From positions 1 to 20,726 of the forward strand of contig JAHHRQ010000030.1 in assembly GCA_020025715.1 (NCBI GenBank): a DNA stretch of 20,726 nt, written 5' to 3'. The DNA is from Oscillospiraceae bacterium (GTDB lineage Bacteria > Bacillota > Clostridia > Oscillospirales > Oscillospiraceae). The notes beneath the pieces are model-generated. The model saw only the letters and a list, made by a program, of their open reading frames with translations, did not search any database and was not told the origin of the DNA. Shown here in pieces: positions 9,090-15,625 of the stretch (position 1 is the first letter of the stretch; each line of letters opens with the position of its first letter). A program made the translations under genes and the position numbers.

Positions 9090-9706
9090 TATGACTTCTC
9101 CCTTGATTTAATGATTTCAGCTGAAAGCAGCTCGGTTGCCTTAGGCAGAATTATCCATTCAGCCTGCTCCATAACTCTCTTCTGGAGGGTTTCGGGAGTG
9201 TCATCGGGCAGAATATCCACAGCTTTCTGCATGATTATTTTTCCGCCGTCGGGGATCTCGTTCACAAAATGAACAGTTGCACCTGTCACCTTAACGCCGT
9301 ACTCCAGCGCGGCCTCATGGACATGCAGTCCGTAAAAGCCCTTGCCGCAGAATGAGGGGATAAGGGAGGGGTGTATGTTAATGATACGATTTTTATAGTG
9401 CCCGGTGAATTTTTCACTGAGTATGCTCATAAAGCCTGCAAGAACGATAAGCTCGATGCCGTTTGAATCAAGCAGCTCAATGAGTCTGTTTTCAAAAGCT
9501 TCCTGACTGCCGCATTCCTTTTTAATAATGCATTCAGCGGGAATTCCCGCGAGTTCTGCCCGGGTAAGGGCATAGGCGCGGGAATTGTTAGCTACTACCA
9601 GACGGATTTCTCCGCTTTTAATGATGCCGCTCTTTTCTGCATCAATGAGGGCCTGAAGATTAGTGCCTCCACCGGAGACCAAAACGGCTATTCTGGCTTT
9701 CAGCAT
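9089..9706 (-). CDS. purN: Phosphoribosylglycinamide formyltransferase, folate-dependent
   Basis: Formylates GAR with 10-formyl-THF to give FGAR. The 205-residue chain shows VSGGGTNLQALI at the N-terminus (phosphate loop). The catalytic region INIHPSLIPSF contains the conserved Asn and His, and HFVNEIPDGGKII contains the conserved Asp. The start overlaps the end of purM by seven bases, and an AAGG-type ribosome binding site lies within purM. The one-base overlap with purO follows. Nothing is missing relative to the family. As a 10-formyl-THF user it belongs to the group whose need would be reported by ZTP. Confidence 0.96.
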   Translation of the reverse strand: MLKARIAVLVSGGGTNLQALIDAEKSGIIKSGEIRLVVANNSRAYALTRAELAGIPAECIIKKECGSQEAFENRLIELLDSNGIELIVLAGFMSILSEKFTGHYKNRIINIHPSLIPSFCGKGFYGLHVHEAALEYGVKVTGATVHFVNEIPDGGKIIMQKAVDILPDDTPETLQKRVMEQAEWIILPKATELLSAEIIKSREKS

Positions 9707-10743
9707 ATCTGCACCTTCTCGTCACTTTCAACAATGTGACCCAGAACGTAGGCATCAATGCCGTTTGCCTTTAAGATTTCAAGGGACTTATCCACATCCT
9801 CGGGAGCAACGGTAACGCTCATACCGACACCCATGTTGAAGGTGTTGAACATGTCGCGCTCGGGAATGTTTCCGACCTCTGCAAGAAGCTTGAAGATAGG
9901 CAGAACGCGGACATCGTCCTTTTTAATAACTGCACCCAGACCGTCGGGAATGCAGCGGGGGATGTTTTCATAGAAGCCGCCGCCGGTAATGTGGGAAACA
10001 CCCTTTACCTTGACGCTCTTGAAGAGCTCAAGCATGGGCTTGACGTAAATCTTGGTGGGAGTGAGCAGAGTTTCACCGATGCTCTTGCCGCCCAGTTCTT
10101 CTCTGGGGGTCTTAAGCTCGGGATTGTTCTCTACGTCGAAAACCTTTCTTACCAGTGAAAAACCGTTGGAATGAACACCGGTAGAGGGAAGACCGATTAT
10201 GATGTCGCCGGGGCGGGTGGTTTTATTATCGATAATATCCTTCTTATCAACAATACCAACGCTGAAGCCTGCCAGGTCGTATTCATCCACAGGATAGAAG
10301 CCGGGCATCTCAGCGGTCTCGCCGCCGATAAGAGCGGAGCCGGACTGTACACAGCCCTCTGCAACGCCGGAGACGATCTGCTCAATACGCTCGGGGACGT
10401 TTTTACCGCAGGCAATATAGTCAAGGAAGAAGAGAGGCTTTGCACCGCAGCATATAACATCGTTTACGCACATTGCAACGCAGTCAATACCTACGCTGTC
10501 GTGCTTATCCATTAAAAATGCCATTTTAAGCTTGGTTCCAACACCGTCAGTGCCGCTTACAAGCACGGGGCATTCCATACCGGAAAGATCGGGCAGGAAG
10601 AGGCCGCCGAAGCCGCCTACATCGGAGCACACACCGGATGTCATGGTACGGGCGATATGGCTCTTCATGAGTTCAACAGCTTTGTAGCCGGCGGTAATAT
10701 CTACACCGGCTGCGGCGTATGAATCGGAATGACTGCTATTCAT
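9700..10743 (-). CDS. purM: Phosphoribosylformylglycinamidine cyclo-ligase (AIR synthetase)
   Basis: Closes the imidazole ring: FGAM plus ATP to AIR. The protein begins MNSSHSDSYAAAGVDITAG, containing the Y-x-x-AGVDI-x-AG start of the family, followed by VSGTDGVGTKLKMAF, CVNDVICCGAKPLFFLDYIA and GGETAEMPGFY, all typical of PurM. I chose the ATG at 10743 (347 residues) because GGAG lies nine bases upstream (complement 10753-10756). A second ATG five codons earlier at 10758 is possible but has no ribosome binding site. It is separated from purF by 31 nt and overlaps purN by seven bases. Confidence 0.95.
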   Translation of the reverse strand: MNSSHSDSYAAAGVDITAGYKAVELMKSHIARTMTSGVCSDVGGFGGLFLPDLSGMECPVLVSGTDGVGTKLKMAFLMDKHDSVGIDCVAMCVNDVICCGAKPLFFLDYIACGKNVPERIEQIVSGVAEGCVQSGSALIGGETAEMPGFYPVDEYDLAGFSVGIVDKKDIIDNKTTRPGDIIIGLPSTGVHSNGFSLVRKVFDVENNPELKTPREELGGKSIGETLLTPTKIYVKPMLELFKSVKVKGVSHITGGGFYENIPRCIPDGLGAVIKKDDVRVLPIFKLLAEVGNIPERDMFNTFNMGVGMSVTVAPEDVDKSLEILKANGIDAYVLGHIVESDEKVQIC

Positions 10744-10774
10744 CTTATCTGTCTCCATTTCATTAGTTTATATC

Positions 10775-12193
10775 TCAGTCTTTGCCAGTCCAGCAATAGG
10801 TACAAATCTTGTCTCTGTCGATGCCGATAGAATCAAGGAGGTTATCAAGGCTCTGATAGCCGAGAGTGTTAAAGCCCAGCTTGCTGCAGATGGTATGCAG
10901 CAGGCACTGACCTCTGTGGGTGTTTGCATCGGAATACTCATCCAGATGCTTCTGACCTTCTGCACCCTCCATTTCCTGAATGGTACGGCGGGTTAAAAGT
11001 TCCATATCGGAGTTGGAGCGGGAGAAGTTCAGGAATTTGCAGCCGTACATAATGGGAGGACAGGCTGAACGCATATGAACTTCCTTTGCGCCGCAGCTGT
11101 ACAGGAATTCAACGGTTTCCTGAAGCTGAGTGCCGCGGACAATGGAATCGTCCACAAACAGAAGCTTTTTGCCTTCAATAAGCTCAGGAACGGGAATCTG
11201 CTTCATCTTTGCAACCTGCTTTCTAACGTCCTGAGTTGCAGGAGTGAAGGAGCGGGGCCAGGTGGGAGTGTATTTAATGAAAGGTCTTGCAAGAGGTAAG
11301 TGGCTCTCGTTTGCATAGCCCATTGCGTGAGGAATACCGGAGTCGGGCATGCCTGCTACAAAGTCTGCATCTGGCATGGTGCCCTTTTCCATCTCGGACT
11401 TTGCAAGGGAGGCACCGTTTTTATAACGGGACAGCTCTACGTTTACACCTTCGTAGTTTGAGTTGGGGTAGCCGTAGTAGGTCCAGAGAAATGCACATAT
11501 ACGCATCTTATCGCCGGGCTTCTGGAGAGTTTCCCAGCCCTTTTCGGTTATCTTTACGATTTCACCGGGGCCGAGTTCGTGCTCGTTTTTGTAGCCCAGC
11601 TTGCTGTAAGCAAAGCTTTCAAAGGAGACACTGTAACCGTCTGCGTCCTTACCGATTAAAACAGGCAGTCTTCCCAGACGGTCTCTTGCGGCGATTATGC
11701 TGTCACCCTGAAGAATAAGGATGGTTGCGGAACCGTCGATAATCTCCTGAGCGTAGCGGATGCCTTCCACAATGCTGTCCTTCTGGTTTATAAGGGCGGC
11801 AATAAGTTCGGTGGAATTGATTCTGCCGGAGCTCATGGCCATAAACTGGTTATGGCCGCTGAAGAACTTGTCTATGAGCTCCTGAGTATTGTTTATCATT
11901 CCTATGGTGCTGATGGCGTAAAAACCAAGATGGGAACGAACCAGCAAAGGCTGGGGGTCCATGTCGCTTATGCAGCCGATAGCGCTGCAGCCCTTGAAGG
12001 AATGAATATCATTTTCAAACTTTGTGCGGAAGGGAGTGTTTTCTATATTGTGAATCTGTTTCTGGTAACCTTCCTCCCGGTCGTAGGCAACCATTCCGGC
12101 ACGTCTTGTGCCCAGATGGGAATGGTAGTCAACACCGAAGAAAACATCCAGAACTACATCGCGTCTTGAAACGGCGCCGAAAAAGCCGCCCAT
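10775..12193 (-). CDS. purF: Amidophosphoribosyltransferase (PurF) with degenerate glutaminase half
   Basis: Catalyses the first committed step, PRPP to phosphoribosylamine. The PRTase half is normal: the PRPP loop LLFVDDSIVRGT at 344-355 and a GMPDSGIPHA segment at 281-290. Four cysteines (C233, C385, C464, C467, the last two in CTYCWTG) match the [4Fe-4S] ligand pattern of the Bacillus subtilis enzyme. The Ntn-glutaminase half is altered. The chain starts MGGFFGA, where active enzymes expose Cys in a CGVFG motif; here Gly or Met occupies that place. The HNGxLxN oxyanion/glutamine-binding motif reads TIGMINN, and the expected RYS/T motif after AIG is gone. Length (472) is family-typical, so this is not a truncation. 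Its start overlaps the purC stop by one base (TAATG), without a clear ribosome binding site. It may use free ammonia or a partner glutaminase. Confidence 0.9.
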   Translation of the reverse strand: MGGFFGAVSRRDVVLDVFFGVDYHSHLGTRRAGMVAYDREEGYQKQIHNIENTPFRTKFENDIHSFKGCSAIGCISDMDPQPLLVRSHLGFYAISTIGMINNTQELIDKFFSGHNQFMAMSSGRINSTELIAALINQKDSIVEGIRYAQEIIDGSATILILQGDSIIAARDRLGRLPVLIGKDADGYSVSFESFAYSKLGYKNEHELGPGEIVKITEKGWETLQKPGDKMRICAFLWTYYGYPNSNYEGVNVELSRYKNGASLAKSEMEKGTMPDADFVAGMPDSGIPHAMGYANESHLPLARPFIKYTPTWPRSFTPATQDVRKQVAKMKQIPVPELIEGKKLLFVDDSIVRGTQLQETVEFLYSCGAKEVHMRSACPPIMYGCKFLNFSRSNSDMELLTRRTIQEMEGAEGQKHLDEYSDANTHRGQCLLHTICSKLGFNTLGYQSLDNLLDSIGIDRDKICTYCWTGKD

Positions 12194-12870
12194 TATGCAA
12201 AGAACAGCTCGGAGAGGGTCATGGGCTCGACGTATTCGCCGTCTTTGTAGACTCTCATGTTACCGGAAGCAATTTCGTCAATGAGGATGACCTCATCGCC
12301 GGAGTAACCGAACTCAAACTTGATGTCGTAAAGCTCCATGCCGCGCTTCTCCATCTCTTCCTCGATGATGGAGGTGATAGCCTGAGTCTGAGACTTGAGG
12401 GAATCGTACTGCTCGGAGCTCATAACGCCCAGATCAACAAGTGCATCCTTGGTTACCAGAGGATCGCCCTTGGCGTCGTTTTTGAAGGTGGTCTCAACAT
12501 AGTTGGGCAGGGGAGCACCGTTCTCAATGTACTCACCGTAGCGGCGGATAAAGCTGCCCACAGCTCTGCGGCGGCAGATAACTTCAAGGCCGTGGCCGAA
12601 GGGACGGGCAGGCAGAACTTCCATGGTGCAGGAGTCCATGTTTGCCTTAACGTAGTGGGTCTTGATACCGCGGTCGCGGAGAAGCTCGAAGAAGTACTCG
12701 CTCATACGGAGGTTAGCCATACCTACACCCTCGATGCTCAGACCGACAGCATTCTCACCCGGGTCAAACTTACCGTCTTTACCGGTAACATCATCTTTAA
12801 ACTTCAGCAGGTAGTGGCCATTGTCCAGTGCGAAAACGTCCTTGGTTTTTCCGGTGTACTTGAGTTCCAT
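12193..12870 (-). CDS. purC: SAICAR synthetase
   Basis: Joins aspartate to CAIR using ATP. The 225-residue length is usual for bacterial PurC. Motifs are YTGKTKDVF at the N-terminus (nucleotide-binding glycine-poor loop), CRRRAVGSFIRRYG in the middle, KFEFG followed by LIDEIASGNMRVY near the C-terminus, all conserved in the family. GGAGG lies ten bases before the ATG (complement 12881-12885). It is 25 nt downstream of purE. No purB is visible in this operon, so SAICAR lyase must be encoded elsewhere. Confidence 0.97.
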   Translation of the reverse strand: MELKYTGKTKDVFALDNGHYLLKFKDDVTGKDGKFDPGENAVGLSIEGVGMANLRMSEYFFELLRDRGIKTHYVKANMDSCTMEVLPARPFGHGLEVICRRRAVGSFIRRYGEYIENGAPLPNYVETTFKNDAKGDPLVTKDALVDLGVMSSEQYDSLKSQTQAITSIIEEEMEKRGMELYDIKFEFGYSGDEVILIDEIASGNMRVYKDGEYVEPMTLSELFFA

Positions 12871-12895
12871 AATAATTATTCCTCCGTTTAATAAA

Positions 12896-13378
12896 TTATT
12901 TGTTGTTGATGTTTCTGTCTTTTTTGAGGGTATCTTCTGTATTCTTTACACGATAAGCTTCCAGCTTTTCAGCAAGAGTCTCATCGGAGAGAGCGAGTAT
13001 TTCAACTGCAAGGAAAGCAGCATTCTTTGCACCGTCTATTGCAACGGTAGCTACGGGGATACCAGAAGGCATCTGGACTGTTGAAAGCAGAGCGTCAATA
13101 CCGCCGAGCTGAGAGTTGATGGGGATTCCGATAACAGGCAGGGTGGTACCTGCTGCAATGGCACCTGCAAGATGAGCTGCCATACCGGCGGCTGCAATGA
13201 TTACTCCAAAGCCGTTCTTTCTGGCATTGGCAGTGAATTCTCTGCATTCCACGGGAGTACGATGGGCAGAGTAAACGTGCATTTCGTATTCAACCCCGAA
13301 ATCCTGCAGAATGTCTGCGGCCTTTCCGACTACGGGCAGATCGCTGTCGCTGCCCATAATGATTGCAACTTTTTTCAT
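12896..13378 (-). CDS. purE: N5-carboxyaminoimidazole ribonucleotide mutase, PurE class I
   Basis: Moves the carboxyl group that yields CAIR. The 160-residue protein has GSDSD at 9-13, YSAHRTP at 36-42 with the catalytic His 39, and AGMAAHLAGAIA, the class I active-site set. It is the first gene after the riboswitch leader, with GGAGG at complement 13386-13390, seven bases before the ATG. Class I PurE normally works with PurK, but no purK is present in the operon. Either purK lies elsewhere, or the enzyme relies on CO2-derived carboxylation. The last residues (about 145-160) are charged and probably disordered. Confidence 0.96.
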   Translation of the reverse strand: MKKVAIIMGSDSDLPVVGKAADILQDFGVEYEMHVYSAHRTPVECREFTANARKNGFGVIIAAAGMAAHLAGAIAAGTTLPVIGIPINSQLGGIDALLSTVQMPSGIPVATVAIDGAKNAAFLAVEILALSDETLAEKLEAYRVKNTEDTLKKDRNINNK

Positions 13379-13414
13379 GTCAAGACCTCCTGAAATTTAC
13401 TTAAAATTTTTAAG

Positions 13415-13464
13415 AAAAACAAAAAGGGCGCACTCCACACCTGTAAAAGGTATTGAGTACGCCC
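13415..13464 (-). terminator. Intrinsic terminator/expression platform of the purine operon leader
   Basis: On the minus strand a perfect 10-bp stem (one G-U pair) forms between GGGCGTACTC (13464-13455) and GAGTGCGCCC (13435-13426), with a loop that can pair further as ACC/GGT. It is followed by a T-rich run broken by one G (13425-13415). The 5' arm starts in the conserved CTGGGC of the upstream aptamer, so aptamer and terminator compete. Read-through is expected when the aptamer is occupied. The purE start is 37 nt beyond. Confidence 0.9.
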
Positions 13465-13525
13465 AGACGGTCGGCTGTTACGGTAGATTGGTCCATGTGG
13501 TGCTCCACTTAAATCCGTCAGAGCC
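13461..13525 (-). ncRNA. ZTP (pfl) riboswitch aptamer
   Basis: Minus strand. GGCT (13525-13522) can pair with AGCC to close P1. TCTGACGG follows, where the GACTGGC-type strand of the pfl consensus belongs. A short GTGG-AGCA-CCAC hairpin and ATGGACC come next, in the place of the P2 hairpin and GGAGC of the consensus. The 3' end GCCGACCGTCTGGGC is very close to the highly conserved GCCGAxCGCCTGGGC of pfl RNAs. GACGG can pair with CCGTC as the pseudoknot, a covarying version of GGCG/CGCC. Position before a purine/one-carbon operon and overlap with a terminator fit the class, which senses ZMP/ZTP. A classical guanine/adenine riboswitch was looked for and does not fit. Consensus recalled, not computed. 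Confidence 0.8.
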
Positions 13526-13553
13526 AAAATACCCTTAATGTTTTTACTCATCT

Positions 13554-13583
13554 AAAATACCACGAAATTCGACTAAATGTCAA
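13554..13583 (-). promoter_or_regulatory. Sigma-A-like promoter of the purine operon
   Basis: Minus strand: -35 TTGACA (13583-13578), 18-nt spacer, -10 TATTTT (13559-13554) preceded by TGG, an extended -10 element. The expected start near 13547 gives a leader of about 170 nt before purE, which contains the aptamer and terminator. Confidence 0.8.
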
Positions 13584-13593
13584 TAGGTTGAAA

Positions 13594-13612
13594 AAAATGT
13601 AACAGACATTTT
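13594..13612. repeat. Small inverted repeat between divergent promoters
   Basis: AAAATGT-AACAG-ACATTTT, perfect 7-bp arms, about 10 bp upstream of the purine -35 box and 57 bp upstream of the folD -35 box. It could be an operator or chance in an AT-rich gap. It does not resemble the PurR box of Bacillus. Confidence 0.35.
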
Positions 13613-13668
13613 AAACGAAAAACGGAGGCTGAATTTGTGCAGATTTACAAAAGAATAAAACTGCTGGC

Positions 13669-13698
13669 TTGACAAGCAATATATGGCGTATATATAAT
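13669..13698 (+). promoter_or_regulatory. Sigma-A-like promoter of the folate operon
   Basis: TTGACA (13669-13674), 18-nt spacer, TATAAT (13693-13698), both consensus hexamers. Transcription would start near 13705 and reach the first ATG at 13757 through a leader of about 50 nt. It is divergent from the purine promoter, with about 85 bp between the -35 boxes. Confidence 0.85.
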
Positions 13699-13756
13699 TA
13701 AAATTGTTTGGAAATAATGTCATAATTACAGTGAAAACACATATGGAGGCTCAAGC

Positions 13757-13885
13757 ATGGACAGTAAACTTACAGAAAAAAGCTGCATGGATTTTACGGA
13801 GCTTTTATCGTCCTCTGCCCCTGTACCCGGAGGGGTAGGTGCAGCAGCACTTGCTGACGCGATAATGGATAAGCTGGTGGAATAA
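13757..13885 (+). pseudogene. 42-codon remnant resembling the N-terminus of FchA (cyclodeaminase/methenyl-THF cyclohydrolase)
   Basis: A short reading frame with a strong GGAGG (13745-13749) and ATG, 42 residues, starting MDSKLTEKSCMDFTELL and continuing SSSAPVPGGVGAAALADAI. The FTCD_C/FchA family begins the same way: a KLTEKS-x-x-(E/D)F-x-x-x-L-x-S helix, then P-x-PGGG and an Ala-rich helix. The family is about 200 residues, so roughly four fifths is missing. The final MDKLVE may come from the old C-terminus, implying an in-frame internal deletion. Its stop overlaps the folD start (TAATG), as expected if a coupled fchA-folD pair shrank. The PVPGGVG motif also occurs near the FolD C-terminus (residues 257-263), with closely similar DNA, so recombination between the two motifs is conceivable. 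Alternatively it is a functional short leader peptide. Confidence 0.6.
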
Positions 13886-14736
13886 TGGCATTTATTTTAA
13901 AGGGCAAGCCGGTTGCCGATGAAATTTACCGGAAGCTTGAAGAGCGGATAGGGCGTCTTAGCGAAAAAAACATCATCCCCTGTCTTGCGATAGTAAGGGT
14001 TGGAAACGATGAAAGCGCAGAGGCTTATGAAAGCTCTGTTTTAAAAGCTTTTTCAAAAAGAGGACTTGCGGTTAAAAGCTGTGTTATGCCTGATAATTCC
14101 ACGGAGGCAGAGCTTACCGAGGTTTTGCGGGAGATAAGCGGCGATAAAAAAGTGCACGGCTGCATGATAATGCGCCCGCTGCCGCGGCACATGGATGAAA
14201 ACAGAGTGCTTCAGTGTCTAAGCTATGAAAAGGATGTGGACTGTGTAAGCAGACAGGCTCTCGGAGGCGTATTTTCAGGGGATAAGGACTGCTTTGCACC
14301 CTGCACGGCGCAGGCCTGCATGGAGATTTTAGACTACTACAATGTGCCGCTTAAAGGAAAAAGAGCGGCGGTTATAGGCAGAAGCCTTGTGGTGGGAAAA
14401 CCTCTTTCCGTTATGCTTACGGGGCGGGATGCGACAGTTACAATGTGCCATTCCAGAACTTTAAACACAGCGGAAATCTGCGCGCAGCAGGATATAATCA
14501 TTGCGGCGGCAGGACGGGAAAAGCTTGTTGATAAAAGCTATACAAATGAGCATCAATATATAATTGATGTGGGAATAAATGTGGGCTCTGACGGAAAAAT
14601 CCACGGCGATGTGGATTTTGAAGCAGTTGAGCCTGCTGTGAGTGCCGTAAGTCCGGTACCCGGAGGCGTGGGCTCGGTTACAACCGCCGTTCTGGCGGAA
14701 CATCTGGTAACAGCTGCCGAAAGACAGTTATCATAA
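13885..14736 (+). CDS. folD: FolD-type methylene-THF dehydrogenase, cyclohydrolase residues missing
   Basis: FolD family member of 283 residues; the usual enzyme interconverts methylene-, methenyl- and 10-formyl-THF. The NAD(P)-binding half is well kept: VIGRSLVVGKPLSVML at 163-178, DVGINVGSDGKIHGDVDF at 228-245 and the substrate loop SPVPGGVGSVTTAVL at 256-270. In the catalytic cleft the YxxxK motif reads Y48-ESS-V52, so the key Lys is Val. The conserved Gln of the VQLPLP motif is Met 96 (HGCMIMRPLP), and KDVDG reads KDVDC. Lys and Gln are needed for cyclohydrolase action in FolD/MTHFD1, so a dehydrogenase-only enzyme is plausible. FchA-type cyclohydrolases often lie next to such proteins, but here only a remnant is left. 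Translation is probably coupled to that remnant through a one-base overlap. Confidence 0.9.
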   Translation: MAFILKGKPVADEIYRKLEERIGRLSEKNIIPCLAIVRVGNDESAEAYESSVLKAFSKRGLAVKSCVMPDNSTEAELTEVLREISGDKKVHGCMIMRPLPRHMDENRVLQCLSYEKDVDCVSRQALGGVFSGDKDCFAPCTAQACMEILDYYNVPLKGKRAAVIGRSLVVGKPLSVMLTGRDATVTMCHSRTLNTAEICAQQDIIIAAAGREKLVDKSYTNEHQYIIDVGINVGSDGKIHGDVDFEAVEPAVSAVSPVPGGVGSVTTAVLAEHLVTAAERQLS

Positions 14737-14775
14737 ACATGACATTGAGTGCAAGAAAGGCTGTACACATCTAAG

Positions 14776-15327
14776 ATGGATAAATCCGGTCAGAGAAAAG
14801 CGGCTCTCAAGGCAAGGGCTGCAATAGAGCCTCAAGAGCGGGAGATAAAAAGTATGCTCATCTGCCGCAGACTTATGGAGCTTGAGGAAATTAAAAAGGC
14901 AGATGTGATATTTTCCTACATTGCGATAAAGGACGAGGCAGACCTTGAACCTTTAAATGAATATCTTATGAGTGCGGGGAAAAAACTCTGCTTTCCGGTT
15001 TCGGGCAGAAACGGTATAATGCAGGCCTATGCACCGGGTGGATGGAGAAAGGGCCTTTACGGAATTACGGAGCCAGACCCGGAAAGCTCGGAGCTTATCG
15101 CACCTGAGAAAATCTCCCTTGTGCTTGCACCATGTGTGGGCTTTGACGAAGATGGAAACAGGCTTGGCTACGGCGGCGGATATTATGACAGATTTCTTCC
15201 CGACTGCGTAAACGCCGTAATCGTTGCAGCGGCCTTTGAAGCACAGAAAATGCCCGGAATTGCAGCAGAAAAGCTTGACCGGAAAATGGATGCTGCCGTT
15301 ACAGAAGAGGCAGTATACAGATTTTAA
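14776..15327 (+). CDS. 5-formyltetrahydrofolate cyclo-ligase
   Basis: Converts 5-formyl-THF to 5,10-methenyl-THF with ATP, returning this storage or side product to the active folate pool. The translation begins MDKSGQRKAALKARAAI, a typical basic start, and holds FSYIAIKDEADLEPL, APCVGFDEDGNRLGYGGG and GYGGGYYDRF (131-140), the ATP-phosphate-binding signature. The 183 residues are the usual length. The ATG at 14776 fits the family best. A GTG at 14749 would add nine residues; neither has a well-placed ribosome binding site (AAAGG lies 15 nt before the ATG). It is 39 nt downstream of folD. In this operon it may be the only visible source of methenyl-THF if FolD lacks cyclohydrolase activity. 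Confidence 0.92.
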   Translation: MDKSGQRKAALKARAAIEPQEREIKSMLICRRLMELEEIKKADVIFSYIAIKDEADLEPLNEYLMSAGKKLCFPVSGRNGIMQAYAPGGWRKGLYGITEPDPESSELIAPEKISLVLAPCVGFDEDGNRLGYGGGYYDRFLPDCVNAVIVAAAFEAQKMPGIAAEKLDRKMDAAVTEEAVYRF

Positions 15328-15337
15328 TTATCAAAAT

Positions 15338-15377
15338 AAAAAACCCGGAAAAACCTTTGAGGATTTTCCGGTTTTTT
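15338..15377 (+). terminator. Intrinsic terminator after the folate operon
   Basis: CCGGAAAAACC and GGATTTTCCGG form an 11-nt stem (8 bp CCGGAAAA/TTTTCCGG plus CC/GG) around TTTGA, followed by TTTTTT and preceded by an A run, so it could work in both directions. It begins ten bases after the cyclo-ligase stop codon. Confidence 0.9.
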
Positions 15378-15464
15378 ATACTTATTTCACTGCAGATGTT
15401 ATACATTTCACGGCCAATTCAACAAACAAAATCTTTTTTATGTTATTATGCAATTAAGCTGATG

Positions 15465-15520
15465 AATTCCGCTTTAAAAATGAACGTTGTATATAAGAAA
15501 ATAACGTTAAAAGCGGAATT
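15465..15520. repeat. 56-nt imperfect palindrome in an AT-rich intergenic region
   Basis: AATTCCGCTTT...AACGTT on the left pairs with AACGTTAAAAGCGGAATT on the right, with a 6-nt bulge in the left arm and a central loop of about 15 nt. No T run follows, so it is not a standard terminator. The rest of the 248-nt gap (15378-15625) holds no gene that I can see, and I could not find a convincing promoter for the downstream gene. It could be a small mobile-repeat relic or a processing hairpin. Confidence 0.5.
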
Positions 15521-15625
15521 GTATTAAAAATATTGCAATGTGCAAATTCGATGAATAAAGCCTAATAGTAACCCCATGTTGACCAGATTCAATGCTTATT
15601 TACAGACAATAAAAAGGAGTGTGCT

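Noticed and set aside
12022..12891. 289-codon plus-strand frame opposite purF/purC
   Set aside because: It lies antisense to two certain genes and has no family resemblance.
13461..13525. Guanine/adenine riboswitch, THF riboswitch or 6S RNA in the purE leader
   Set aside because: The conserved loops of purine riboswitches, the THF aptamer core and the 6S central bubble were not found, while the GCCGACCGTCTGGGC end fits the ZTP class.
13637..13672. 11-residue GTG frame with a GGAGG upstream of the folD promoter
   Set aside because: It lies upstream of the TTGACA/TATAAT promoter and its stop is within the -35 box, so it is unlikely to be transcribed. Treated as chance.
14739..14774. 11-codon ATG frame ending one base before the cyclo-ligase ATG
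   Set aside because: It has no ribosome binding site and no similarity. It could be a coupling leader but nothing supports it beyond position.
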